A stretch of DNA of 64,000 bases from positions 15,265,883 to 15,329,882 of the forward strand of contig OZ025275.1 in NCBI GenBank assembly GCA_964019165.1, read 5' to 3'. Every line of letters starts with the position of its first letter. Within the stretch, counting starts at the first letter, position 1. The position numbers were made by a program, and so were the translations under genes. This DNA comes from Mastigias papua (lineage: Eukaryota; Cnidaria; Scyphozoa; Rhizostomeae; Mastigiidae). Of this stretch, positions 12,165 to 27,100 are shown piece after piece. The notes beneath the pieces were generated by a model, which was not told where the DNA came from, did not search any database, and saw nothing but the letters and a program-made list of their open reading frames with translations.

Positions 12165-15100
12165 TTATCTTAAGTCATTTAACTTCTTTATTTCACTCTC
12201 CAGTATATCCAGACACAGTTCAGCATGCTTACTTGTAAAAATGAGGGCTGGCCTAAAACGCAGAGCTGCCTCCCCACAGGTACCATGTTCAAGGCCTGAG
12301 ATAGATAGATTTAAGAGTGATTGTAACCAAAGGGAGTAACATCATTAGCGTAAACTGGATCTAGTTTGAACTAACTACCTGCAAAATATGCGGGTTCTTG
12401 GAAACATCAAACCTACTTGGAAGTAAACAAAGCTCACTGGCTGGCTACCCTGGTACCTGCTTGGGCTACCGCGTAATTCACTGAATAACTGTAAATATAA
12501 TGTGACAAATCTAACAAACTGGCTGAGTTAATTACTGAAAAACAGAGATACAAACTGAATTGTAATATTTCTACGCAGGACGGCTAGTAAAGCAAAAAAT
12601 GGGTGAATGATCTAACGAGACAACAGATACACATTTTTGACTGACACTAGGGTACAGAAGAATGGGAAAACTTTTCTCATTGAATAGTTAAATAAAAAAT
12701 TTATAGATTAATGGATAGCAAAAAGAACTTAATAAAACAACAACTGAATGAATAAGTGAATGAATGAATAAGTGAATGAATAAATGAATGAACAAATAAA
12801 TGAATGAATGAACAAGGGAATAAGGGAATAAGCGAATGAATGAATGAATGAATGAATGAAAGAATGAATGAAAGAATGAATGAAAGAATGAATGAATGAA
12901 TGAATGAATAAGTGAATGAAGAAATAGGCTAACAGATTTACCTGCATTCCGAAGCATTGCGCTCAAACGGTTAACAGTTGCCTTGTCTTTTACGTCGATT
13001 GCACAGAATGTTCCAAGTCCTCTAGCATTTGATAGAAGTTGGGGGAATAGGCTCTTGAAATGAAAACATGGAAATTATTGCCAATTAACCATGCGATATA
13101 CCGTACAGTAACTCGACAATATTAACTAGAAATATTTACCCAATTTACAATGATGATAGGAGATGAAAAGAGGCCTCAATGACAAATGATGGCTGCAACA
13201 AAGACAAGCCTCTTTGATTGGTTCGTGAATGAGAAAAACTCTGCAAATAGAATCCCAAAAAGAAGGAATCTGATGAAACAAAAGTCAACAAAAGGAATCG
13301 CAGTAAATATAGATAACAAGAAATGAAATATAGATAACAAGAATTTCGCATCGAAATATTGGAGCGAGGGAAGCGCAACCACATTAGACAAGTTGTATAT
13401 ACAGGAACTTTCTGCTTCATACTGTCTCCGTAATAAAGGAAAGACTGTTCACGAAAGCTAGGTATCATTATATCAAATAAGTTGTAAAAGCTGAGTAAGG
13501 AAGGGTGAGGGCATTGATATTAGTCTGATGATAAGAATGCAGATATTTCTAAATGCAACTCACATATCAATGAATCTAAATTAGATGTTAACTGATACAA
13601 AATAGATAAGACTGATGCTAGTTATGTCTAACAGGAAATGACATCCTTTTGGTAACTACAATAAGGGGTAGGACTAATGGTAATTATAAATAGTAATTAT
13701 TGAATCTCGTTAGTAAACACAACAGTTGTTGAAATGATTAGGCCAGCTTCCACGATCCGAAAAACACAAGACATCGACAGAATAGAAACTTTTCAAAAGA
13801 ATAGAAAACTAAACAAACAAATAGAAATGAATAGAAGTTGATGAGAAACAACAAGTGTTAAATACGCGAAAGCTTCACCATGCACACCTCAAGTTTACTT
13901 AATCCAGACATGAGTGTTTCACCAGCTGTTCTTGTTCTTTCTATCAGGTCATCAGATTTAATGGTGTTTAAAATCGGCTCCAGGAGAACGAGTTTTGAAG
14001 GGTCACCCATCCAAGTATTAAAGATCCGCAGTGGCTGAGAGAATGATAACAAGTTAAGCATTTAAATGATAACCATTATGAAAGACAATAAACAAAATTT
14101 TGATGAACTATTGGACCTACAAAGCTCGGTTTTGTCAGCCTCTGCTAAACCAATCGTACAAGGCTTGGCATTAGGTTTTGGTAATGTTAGGCATGCTTGG
14201 TAATGGAAAAACAAATTAATTGCGAACACGCTCTTGTTTGTTGATTAAACATAAGTACAACGACAAAATTAAACCTGATTCTAAAAACAATAATCAAGTC
14301 ATGGATTTATGTTGTACATAACATACAATATTACTTGGAAAATTCCTTGGTTGCTTCAAACAGTTCTCCGGGTAAACACGTAATTAAGTTAATAAAATGG
14401 AAACACACACCCCCGAAAAGTGTCCCGAAATGGACCTAGACTTGTAGTATAATGCTGCTATCACCGAGGGGGGGGGAGAAGCAGAGGAAAATTCTTCTAT
14501 ATATGTTATTAAGTTATATTTTCGTGAGTAGACAACAAAGATACTGCAATATCATATGATTAGTGTTGATTTAGTGATTGTGACAGATTATTGTAATTTC
14601 TGTTTTTATTGTCAGACGTACTGGGTTTAGTGTATTCTGTATAGTAGTGTGATTGAATTGAATTACAAATTAAGTAATGAAATCTGCACGTGCTTTAGTT
14701 CTTCAGTAAGTGTGTATTCGCTGTTTTGATAAGGAGTCACATTTCAAGAAGCCAAATTGTGTTTTTTATGAGTTTAAATGCTACAATACAATACAATGAA
14801 ATAATTTATAATTTTCCTCAGCTATAATAGATTGTAAATGGAAATTGTAATCAAAATAATCAAAATTTTTAAATATAGAGACAGTATCAATAATAATCAA
14901 CGTTAAAATCTATAAGAGATATATTCTTTAGTGCCGTACAAGGCCAGGACATAAGAGCTAATTTTAAAGAGTGCCCATATTGAGAAATGGCAAGAGCCAG
15001 AAGAATACACTTAGAAGACAATAGAAAACAAATGTTTCTAATCTAGAGTTTAAAGTATATACCATTCTACATTCGTATGATTGTATCATAGGCAGTAATC

Positions 15101-18100
15101 TCATCCAAAAGAAACACCTAGCTTATTACCTGAGCTGGCATGAAATCTCTTTTGAAATAGAATCCTCCAGTTTGCATTTTCTTAGCGAATGTGACCATGT
15201 CTGGGGGTTCTGGGAGGTCCCAGTGCTCATGCGCCCTAAAAAGGTAAAGAAAAATGAGCCAGCTTCAACACAGCAACGGAATAAGTTTACGGTAACCATC
15301 TTTGTTTTCATATTGTACGTTCACAAAGCCTTATAAGGAGAATGTTACATAGGGGTCAAGACAATCAACTGCCGATAAAATGAACTAGAATTAAAGCATG
15401 TATTGATTTGATTGGTTCAAGTTGATCACATGATATAATAATTATTCATCACGAGAACGAGACCTCTATGAATGAAAGTTGTCACTATGACAACATCATA
15501 GTTACAATCCTGCCGGTGAGTGCAATTCGTTATCAACAAAGGTATTTCAACATTCAAGCAATGATCCTATGACAATACTAAAATAGTTGTTATTGAGTTG
15601 CAGGTCACGCCAATCAGCCTATTGCAATTTTTTGCAACTATGCGTAGTTTCTCGGTTAGAATAATTTATACCAAAATATGATACTCAGGGTCAAACAAAG
15701 GTCACCATTCTATTGGGTGAAACTGATTTTTTTCGATTTACAGAGCAGAAAATTTCTTGAAACATGGAAAATCACACAATGTGACGTTCATTTACTGCAT
15801 CATATAAAGTCTACTGAATGTGAGTCAAAGTTGGCGAACGATTAAAAATAGTGAAGTTCTTGTAACATCGACTCCTCATGGTAGGCCCATCAGTTAATAT
15901 ACTCTAAAGACTTTGAGCATGTAATACCATCGAGTACCCATATTTTGTAAAGTGCACGAAGGCAATAGGGAATATGTATCATATTGCTGATCACGTGTAA
16001 TGCTGAAATGCTACACAAATTGATATTACTCTTAGACTGATGTTCACAAGGAGGATACCAAAATAAAATCAGAAAAGAGACTAAACCTGGCCAGCCCCAA
16101 ACATACGTTGTTCAGAGCTGAAGCTGAAGTGTTGTGTGACAATACTCTGGTAGCATTTTACAGAATGAGAAAAATACGCAACAGAATCATGCTAAAAAAA
16201 TTACCAGAATTTGCCAGTGACTCCAACGCCAGTCTGAATTTCGTCAACGATGAAAGCAACATTAAACTGAAATGAAATGAAGTCATCTCTCTTAAGTCGT
16301 AGAAGACAGGCATACTATTTTACACAAAATTGGCAGAAATATCAACGATACCTACACGAGAGGGATGGCTTTAGGCATAGCACGCTCAAAAGCTATAAAT
16401 GAAAACGAAGCTTTTGACTTATTTTGTTTGTACACATTTACATGAAACTTAACCTGTCTATCTACCTTAGGCCTATATACAGTAATCAGTCGCATCTGTG
16501 TATGCAGGTGTAATTATCAACAGCAGCCAAATTGAGAATATTGCTTAATGAGCTTAATGGAACAATGTTCTATCCCGCATTGCACAATTTAGACGATGAC
16601 AAAGCCAATGGTTATAGTTCCTATGCATTTATTTTGTATTTCCAGTCAACCAGCAAAACCCAAACCACTAGACTAAATCCATATCGCACAACGACATGCT
16701 TATATACGAAATGTTGCTCTACAGATTGGATTGAACCCTTCAAAAGGCTTTGGGAGTCAAGTAGATGTTGTCATAGGCAAGTAATTAGAAATTATTTGAT
16801 GAACTCATGGCAACTCAATCATACCTCTTTGCAGATGGCTTGCAGAGACCGGAAGAAGTATGGAGACGCAAGATTGTTACCTAGAAACAAAAATAACAGG
16901 GAATAACATCCAATGGGTCTTTAAATATAGAAGCATAAACAATATAATAAAGAAACTACTAATAAGCTAAGTTATAACCATCAGAAAAAATATGAAACTA
17001 TGAATAATTTCATGAAATATGCTAATACCATACATGTAAATTGCTAAGCAACCTGCCTAAAAGAGATGAATGCAAAATCACAAACAGTAACCGCGTTCTG
17101 GGATCCCAAAGGCCTAATGGCAGATAATTCTGCACTATAACGTTGCATATTTCCACCGGCCTCTAAAGACCAATTAGAAAAGATTGGGTGCTTTTTGGCT
17201 AAACCAAATAGCCAATCAGATGCACTGTTCCACTGTTCACACTCGCTTAGGCCCTCACCTAGGTATGGCAGCCCGAGTACCTGGTGGCCTTTCGCCAAAG
17301 TCCCATATTCTGAAGGGTGTCGGAAGACACAAATAGTTTAGTTATCCAAAGAACTATTCCGCTATATGGTTCAATATCGATATTTGCAGGAGGTATCATG
17401 TGCTGTAAAACATGTAGGCTGTCTAAGGAATTGAACACGTGGATTTCAATTCTACCCACAAAAGAAACATTTATGCATTTGATGAGATAGCTCTTCATAA
17501 GTTTCACTACAATTTTCTGCCTAATTCTATCTATGACGTAGCTAAACAAATAAACTGTAAATTGTGAACTATGATTAACACACTATAAAGATATAAACAA
17601 GATCTAATTGAAATAATTAAAAACTCCATACCTCCTTCTCCTTGGATTGGCTCTACAATCATGCCAGCGATAAAACGGCCTTCTTTATTACATGCCACAA
17701 TTTTGCTGAACACCTGTTGGATGGATGAAATCACAGACTATATGGCCTTCCATTGAACAAGTATCGGGGTGCAAAATATCTGGGGAAATTCCACCCGTTT
17801 TATCAACCCTTAAAAGAATATTCTGATGCCTTCTAATAAATTCAAAAATGACCAATGTACAGAAAACTGCTTTCCCTGGAACGCTAATGATAATGTCATT
17901 ACGAGATATACTTAAGTGTTTGGAATAAGAATTTATCAGCTCTGTACAAACTTTGCATCTTAACCATCATAGTTTACCATGTAAAGGTTAATGAATTTCA
18001 TGCAAATATTATGAACTTTATATATTAAACTAAGGGGGCAGCCATTTAGCAAGGGAGCTGATTGTAAAGGGGGGTTCTCCCATTAAACAGATATTGCTAG

Positions 18101-21100
18101 AACTTAACTACAAAAATTTACAAGTAAAAGATAAGACAAAAAATGCAACGTTAACAGGACCAACTTACAAATATCTACAATTAAAAGAAAAAATAAGCCC
18201 TCTTTATCTCACAAAGTACATCTCTACTTACTACGACCCCACCCTTTCCTTACTCCCACCCGTCTATCATGAACTTTAAAGTATATCAGTTTAAGTTATT
18301 CAAAGAAGAAAAATCTACTGGGTTAAATCTAGAAAGATCAGCGAGCATATGCAGACATTTAATACAGAGAGAAAACTGGCTCAAATATATTAGATAGACA
18401 AAACTGAGGCCATCTTTAAATGCAAATGGGCAATCTTTTTAGTTCAAACCAGTTCTGGTGATATCAAAATATATGATAAGGCCTTTCCTACTTAAAAAAA
18501 AATGTCATGAAAAATGCTATCAAAAAATGTCAAAAATGCTACCAGTCCATTGTGAAACAATGAAACTTAACTCAGTTTTTCTCGTCTTAAACGATACCTC
18601 ATATATCCATGCTTTTAACTCGAAAGTCTAATTCGTCCTCTCTACCTGTTTCTCATAGTCTGTGCGCACACTATAAAATCAACATGTGCTGGTAGATGTT
18701 GTTAAACTTACGCTTTCCAAGCAACGACTTTCTTCATCTCTGTTCTCATCTACGTGTGTCTCTTGTGGATATCTCAATTTAGGAAATGGTACCTTCGGCC
18801 ATCTAAATGCGGGCAAGTCAACTTTATGCATTGGGTTTGAACATGTTGCTGAGAGTGCACCTGAAAATGTTTTAATCAAATGACATTGATTTTGTTTTAT
18901 AGCTATCCACTCGAAGATAAAATCTATTAATCTGCTTTAATTTATCAAAGAAACGCATACAAAATTATTGAGAACTGTACGAGAAGAAATGCATATGAAA
19001 AGAAAATTGAACGGGTGTTGCTATACGCGGCAATTTGATATTTATTCTGAGGTTAAAGGAGCATTTTAAAGCTAATAGATAACAAAGGACAACTTCATGA
19101 ATTTATAGGGAAGTCAATCAATTAACTTTCTGCTAACCTGTTCAATTAAATTAGATGTGAAAAATTATGTAAAAAGTTCCTATAGTTTGTATGAAACTTA
19201 CCAAAAGCTCTGCCATGAAATGCGTTATTGAATGACAAAATACAAAAATTTGTTGATCCAGGAACCTAGGAATTTGAAATGAATCCTCAGCTGTAGTCAA
19301 CGATCAAGGGAGTCGCAACAAAAAACTCTCATAAACGCAAAAAGAAAACAGAAATCTTGATATGAATAATGTAATCATACATTGATGTCAGAAACAGCAC
19401 TTCAATGATATATAACGATATAAAATGGTACTGTGAAGGAGCTTATAGGGACCTTCATGTGATGTACGCAATGCAAGTTTCTCCCCATTGCAACACCTTC
19501 AGGTGAATCAGTTTCTGGAATAGGAAACCTCTTGCTGTTTAATTTGAATACCCATCTAATTGAATTGACAGATCAATATCAAACAGGCATACGGTATCCT
19601 ATCTCTGTGTTATTTTGTAAACTTTGAATGAACGTAACAAAGAAAAATGATATACTATTTGCGGATAGTAGCTACTTATAAATTTTATAAAAAGATTCCA
19701 AAGGTGTTATTAGAATAATCTGGCATAAATAAATATCAAACCTGATTATCCAAGGCGGTTCGAAGTTCGAATTCTGTCGGATTGACATTGCCACGTTGCA
19801 AAGCCTAGATGAAAAACGTCAAGGTTTTTGACAAGTCATTTCGTCAACTCGACAAGAGATTACATCACTTAATAAAGTATCCTATAAACAACTCTCTCTC
19901 CGTCACCCAGATAATAAGATTTCAATCAGGGTGCATCTATAGTCATATGGAAAAGTGCACCTGTGATATAGACAGAGAAACCTGATGACGCAAAAGGTAT
20001 AAGAGTAGAACGATCAAATGCTAACATTTATATACAAATAAATATATGTAAATATAAATGCATACATACAAATAATAACAAACCATCTAATATTATACGA
20101 GCATTTGCATAAAAGGCAATTACAAAATGAAACCAAAAGGTTTCCTGAATTTAATGCTTGCGAAAATAATTATTAAATATTGATAGGCGTGATAAAGCTT
20201 TGCTGGGTGGATGAATCTTTAAATAAACTGGCAAAAAAGTGATAAAATTAACAAACACTGGAATTACCTAATTCCAGATGCCTGCTTTGATCTATTGAAT
20301 ATAATAATCTGTCCGTATGCTAATCTTCTCATTTCCCTTTCTTATTTTAGCTTCACAATAACCTCTACCTCAAATACACACTTTCCAACTCAAGCATCCT
20401 TAAAAGTTTTTGCAAATGAAAGAAAGCGTGTTGTATTCTATGTGCGTATGTAAAATTTGGAATTAGCTTCCCTTGGCCCATAACCGGATTAAGTCACCCA
20501 GTTCAGTTAAAATTCAACAGAATATTTTTTGCGACTTTCTGCATGAGCTTCTTCTGCCCATCATCAGTTCACATTAAGTTCTAGCACTTGTAATTAGAGC
20601 CTAGCCATTGTAAATAATTGCAAATTAGAAATAACAACCTGTAAGTGCAAAAGTTTCCCAGAATGTACCCACGTAAGCCAGTATCTGACTGAAAGGGTTA
20701 ACGTGTCTCAAATAGTAAACATGAAATTAACTGCATGGTAGAAATGACTTACGCGGTATCTGATAAATGCAGCCTTGAATGCATTTTCAACTGAGCATGC
20801 GCCACACATCAAGGTTTGAACGCAATCCAGTCCTTTCGGGGCAACCTACATAGACATTTAAGAGTCAACGATAAAAAAGACAAACTTTCGAGGCTACAAC
20901 AAACTATGAGCAGAAGAACTGCAGATAATAAGGCTGAACAATGGCGCAAAGAATAGGAAAGTCTTACCATATTGAACTGAGAGAGAAACCTATCGATTGG
21001 CACTATGTAACAGTAATAGCAGAAATGATGAAAAAAGAATATAAAGAAAAGTATTATGAAAATATAGGAAAGGCTTCACACAAATACAGCAGAAGCTAGA

Positions 21101-24100
21101 AAAGGCATTATAAAAAAAATGAAAGAGCTTTAATGCTACTTCAGCGTTAAATGAAGAGAAAGACAAGAAGGCAGTAAAATGCTAGAAAATGACGAATACG
21201 TCATAATGCATTGACAATGACGTAATCGTCGAGTGGAAATTCTAAGGAACATCAGAGGGACATGAGGATTCGATATGCCAGGAATGAGGAAGAAAATCAT
21301 ATCATTACCTCCATAAGTAGGTTTTTAAGCTGTGACACGTATTGATGATTTGGGGTAACTGCCATGGCAGGGCGGTTTATGAGAAGACTCTGAAATTGAA
21401 TAAAGGGGATTGGAAATTAGCAAACATCACTGATAGCGTGTGATACAAGTGTCATCAAATATGATGCAATTAATTGAACAAATAAATATACAAGATATGA
21501 GAGATGGTGCCAATCCTTTTTCCCCAAACCACATCTACTCTCTTGATCAGAAGCTGTCGAGATAAACTTCTCTCAATCCTGGTAGGAACCCCACTGAGAT
21601 TCCAAATGGCTTGTCAGAAGGCCTCTGAGACAATTAACTGATGAAATGATGGTCAAAAGAAAGACACTTTAGAGAGCTGAAAGGTTCTTCTGAGAAATCA
21701 TACCTAATCAACATTCTCCACTTGAAATAAAACATGTAGCTACTTAGTTTAATAGGAGCTGGGGGATTGTAGCACAAGGAATGAAGGGGAAGGCAAATGA
21801 AATCCCCCTGGAGAGGTGGTATGGTGCCAACAAGATTTTGGATTATTACTTCTCAAGCCACAAATGTGATATAGATGTTAAAAGTAAAAAGCCACAAAAT
21901 CAAGGATATATTTATCACTGACTCCAGATACATTTACTCTGATGTGCATTCCAGCACACAAGTAACATTATATTGGCACATTGACCCAAATGCTTTCAGT
22001 CACAATGTTAAGTATCATGTCATAATGAGTTTGCAAAGTAGTTTTGAACAAACATTTGGAATGAAATCAAAACCAAGGCTTCTTGGTTGTTGCCCATTCT
22101 GTCAGATAAACAAGCCAGACCAACAGAATTGGTCACCATGAACAAAATCTTGCCTGTTCTGGCTATATGATAATCTAACAAAAGAACCCTACTCACTAGG
22201 TATTCCTGTGTCTCAATTTTATCTCTAACTGCACTGTGATTATAACCTGTATTAAGAATAGAAGAAGATGGAGACAAATTGCTAAACTACAACTTGCATT
22301 GAATTGAAAGAAAAAACATGTGCCTATACTAAAATTCAGCTACAAAGCAGATAGAAAAGTTCCCAATGACTCTCTCTAGTACTTTTGCTTAATCTTTATA
22401 ATTGTATATACACATTTGTTATTTAAGAAACCTGGCTCAAGGCCTCCCAATAAAAGTTTCTTAATTTTTGGCCACATTTTAGTTCTAGAAGTTTCTTACA
22501 AGTTTTTAAGTCAATGAAAAAAATGCAGTGAAAATAAAAACAAAATGAAAAACTGTCTTTTGTGGAACTTTCCAATAAGGCTTAGCACTAAACACACTGT
22601 ACTGGAAACTTGCCAAATTCATGGAGTAAAATGGGGGTTTCCAAAACTGTGAAAGATGGCAAAGAAATTTCTTAAGCTTCTTAACTCTCTACTTGTATTT
22701 CCAAAAGTTTCTTAACTTTTAGGATGTCTAGTATTAGGTTTCCTATAAACTGGCTTCTTACGAAAAACACATGTACACCACTCAAGTGGAAATGACATTT
22801 CTAAAAAATTTATTAAATGATGTCTGCCATTCAGTTGCACAGAGGAAAACTGTAACCATTGCAAATTGATCATCAAAGAGTTAAATTCTCAATTGTATCC
22901 CTAGGTGAGAATCATGAGTCAGAATCATCTCAGTTCACAGGGATTACAAACCTGTCTGATTTCATCCAAACATAAACACCAGAAGTATATATTAACCTAA
23001 AATACACCTGTGATAAAAAGGCACCTAAATAAATTTACAACACATGAAAGAAAAAGGTGTCTTCTACATGATACATATATATCTACCTAATGGGAGTGAA
23101 GCAATTTGTTGGTAAACATCCAAGATGACATTGCCATCAACATCAACAATATAATTCCCTTGGCTTTTTTCAAAATCTCCAACAAAATGCATTGAGCCAG
23201 TCATCTAATGAAGAAACCACAAATACAAGAATTATATTTTAAATGACCATAAAAAATCAGTTTGGAGGATAGTATGCATGTAAATCATATTTGTTCTACA
23301 GAAGAAAAATTCAAAAAACTGAAGTACCTGCATTGAAGCCAATTCCTGCAATGCATCCTAAAAATGAAAAAGACATGAATGGGGGGTTTTCAACTTAAAA
23401 CACAAATTACAAAGACTAAAGGGTCATTCCACATTAAAAGGGGACAGAATTTTTGAAAATGTAACCCACCAGCTCAGAATTGGCTAATTTTTGGTGAGGA
23501 TGTAATTTTTCATGAAACAAATATAACCTGAAAATTTCAGCTCAATATATCAACCTGTTCCAAAATTAGATCCAATTGAAATTTGTGCCCTTTTGGGCCA
23601 ATTTTCGCCCGCTCGTTTATGCGCAGTTTTTGGACATTTTGTTGTGTTAATATTTGATGAAGTAAACAGAATTGTACCATGCAAGTTTCATATATGGGCA
23701 AATCAATGCTCAGGAACTCAAAAATGACATCAGAAATATGCTAAAACAACTAGAAGAGCACTTAAATGGGTGGTATCCAAGGACCACTAGTTTCCTTAGC
23801 AACGGAAGTGCCTCAAAACTTGGCACATTTTGATGGTGTAGCGAAAATGTGATATCCTCCAATTTTGTCATAGAGGTTTCTGAAGGTCTAAAGCTATTCT
23901 CTACAAAAACTCACAATAGGTATATCTCCATATCTGGAGATATCTTGATTCAAAAACTCACATTTTGAGGAAGAGTTTGACAAAATTTTTGTTGGCTCAT
24001 CAAGAGTTTTAGCAGTCAAAGCACCTGTGTTTTTAAGTTTGGAAACAAGTATATTCTATGTGGATGTCAAAATTCTTTAAAATAGTGAAGTAGGTTGTCG

Positions 24101-27100
24101 TATATAAATAAATAAATAAGTATATATAGTATATATGTATATATATATATATACTTCTGCTCAGTTGAAACTTGAAACTCACTTCAAGAGCTTTTAGAAT
24201 TTCCTTTCCGAATATCCGCTTGGAGTGCTCTATATTGCGCATTCACCTTTTCTAAGGTAGTGATAATTGCCTACAAAGTTACGTATCATATATTGAACAA
24301 GCGGAAAGTTTCATTGTGCCAATTGATGTATGTACAGCAGCAAAGCAATGTGACATTGATAAGTTACTTTCATTGTGTTCAATGAAGACTTTCCTCGATT
24401 CTTGACATATCACTGGTGCTGAGATGGTATTGTCTTCCACTTCTGGTTGATGGCACTGGCGTATCAACTACTACCAAAACATTAATATCAGGCACCCAGC
24501 ATACGTCTTCTCTGGATGGCCACTCAAATGAATGCGTAGGGAAATGTGGGTGCATGAATTTTATTTGCACATCTTCATTGTCTTTGTCAATCTGAGAAAC
24601 AACTCCTAACCAATGATGACTGTCATACATTGAAACCACAAAGCTTCCTGGTGTCAAGTTATGTGCCAAAGTCTGGTCAGCTGGTGAAGTAGTAAAACTA
24701 AAAATCAAAGCAAATTGCTTGTCTTCTGAAACTCTCTTAGCACCAATTCTATTCTGTGTTAAAGGTATGAACTGGTGGAAGCCTCTCGTTCCAGGAATTG
24801 TTTTTGCCAGCCCCATACGTTCCTCGAGATTTTTTCTTGTTTGGTCTACCCTTGATTTCTCTAAATAGAAAAATTCGATTCCCAATATTTCCTGATCACA
24901 ATATTCAAACATCAGCTTTGCGTTTAGAATTTGATCTTCCATGGATCGTTGTAGACTTGCCTTTGCAGTCACTCTCTTAACTGTTCCCCCGATACCATCA
25001 CATGGGGATTTTCCGTGTGATGTCGCAAAAAAATTCCATTGACAACCTATTCCAAAATCTTCCTGATGGTGGCATAGATTTAAAAAATGCTTGCAATTTT
25101 TATACTGACCTGCACAACCATCAGAAAAATAATGAATCATGGTGATGCCAGCAGAGATGTTTTCTTTAATATATTTTGCTGATGTTTCAATGACACTGTA
25201 CACCATGTAGACATCATGATCCAAGTCATCCGATATAAAGCATAATGATCTTGATGCAAGATCAGAATCTTGAGTACAGCGGTGGTAAATTACAACTGGA
25301 TGCAAGGTGCACTGCTTTTGGTTCCAGTGATAGCCCTGAATTTCGTCCTGCACAACAAACTTATAATTTTCCGCAAAGTCTCCAAGTACAATTGCTTCAT
25401 CCCTTCCCATCTTCTCTTTTAATGATTTCAAATAATTTGCCTGTGCTTTGGCTATGTAAGAGTGTGCAGTTATTGTATCTAGCTTTCCACATAGATCCTC
25501 TATGAATTCTCCAACTGTGGTCGTTAGAGACACCAGATCAGCTCTATCGTTAGTAGTCCATTGCTTATATGTTATAGACTCACTGACGCTGATATCTCTG
25601 TCTAAGTCACTTTCACTATCATCATCATTATTGTCGAAGAACACTCGTTTAAGAGTTGCCTTGACATTGTTGATGCCTGGACATTTTTCACATCTGTGCA
25701 CCATGCACTTATTTGATTCACTATCACAAACAATCATGTCAATAAATTCATGGTAATTGTTTTCAAAATTCACTGCCCCCAGCATCAGCTTCAAGTTCTG
25801 GTGCATGGTACATACGCATATGGAGTGAGTTCCTTTTGGCCCTACAGGTACACACCACTTTGGTCTCAAACTTGCGAATTTTGAGAAACTTATGGTAATT
25901 TCCGGATCTTTTTCTTTGAAAATTGCATAAAGCTCTTTCAGATTGCATAAGATGAGCCGTTTGGAAACATGAACATTTTTGGCTGTACTCACATAGTCTT
26001 TTTTGCCAGGAAGTTGCCTCGTATATTCATCATCATTGTACATTGCATGAACTGCATCAATGATACGCCTGTCCAGCTTTTTACTGGTCACTAAATCAGG
26101 CAATGCCATAATACCCTTTTCTTCCTTTAATTTCCGGGCCTTTTGAATGGTCTTTTTCGATACTTGAAATTCTTTTGCAGCCTTTCTTATTGACCAAGAT
26201 TCAGGAGTTAACGTCAGAATTTGTATTTTTCTTCTTCTGGTAGAAGCTTTGACCTTTTCCTTCATTAGATTAACCAGGTGTTTCAAGTCGTTAGAATCTT
26301 GCTCCAAAGTTTCAGATGTTTTTGTCGGCTCTTTCTCTTCAAGTAAATCTGAGCTCTGAAGTTGCAAAGCAGACGCGACTTTAGAAGAAAAGGCAGCTGT
26401 GGCTTGTTTTAGCTTTCTCTTTCCTTGAATCACTTTTGAGTGAGGAGGAATAGAATGAAGCTTCAATGGTGACACATCAAGTTCGCCCAATGAAATGTTT
26501 ATGGAATCCTTGCTCGAACTGGCTGACATATGTTCAAATGCATCTTCAAAACTTGATTCTTCCTCATCAATACCTGACAGATCCCCTTCAGCTTCATACC
26601 GACCAATTTGCCCCTTTAATTTCATTCTACATGACGGACATATTTTATAGCCCGGAATAACACCACTAAAGCCATACTGCGTCATCTCTTTTGCAAATTT
26701 CAGTGTAATTTCTGCAAGTCCACGTTTAACATTCTTTCTATGGCTCTTGAACGGATCAAAACATTTCATGTGCATACTTGCAAATCTGCTTGTCAGTAGT
26801 TGCTCGTGATGAAGACAAATTTCAGCACCAACGTTTAACACTGACAAACCAGACCGCCACATGATAACTTCACGCATTTCAGAATCAAACAGTTCAATCT
26901 TCTTTAAACCTATTTTCCTACAATATGATAACTTATGACAAGGATCACCCAAAATGTTACCAATAGCACAGACTCTCTCAACGACATCCATGTTCATGTT
27001 CAACTAAAGACTCTCTGATTCTAAATGTCGTCAGCAAAACCATTTCCGTGCGCATATATAATATCCGTCTCCCCTACGTTGTAACGTCTGCTTTATTGCA

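Noticed and set aside
12688..12966. 92-aa frame beginning [11 protein letters not shown]
   Set aside because: Its start is the true end of ABAT1 exon 16 (SAMLRNAG); the remainder is translated GAAT repeat in the intron.
16532..16906. 124-aa plus-strand frame in ABAT1
   Set aside because: It lies antisense over ABAT1 exon 12 (16880-16825) and shows no domain; a shadow frame.
24033..24242. 69-aa frame present identically in both transposon arms
   Set aside because: It is duplicated because the arms are inverted repeats and includes a translated TATATA tract; no sign that it is a gene.
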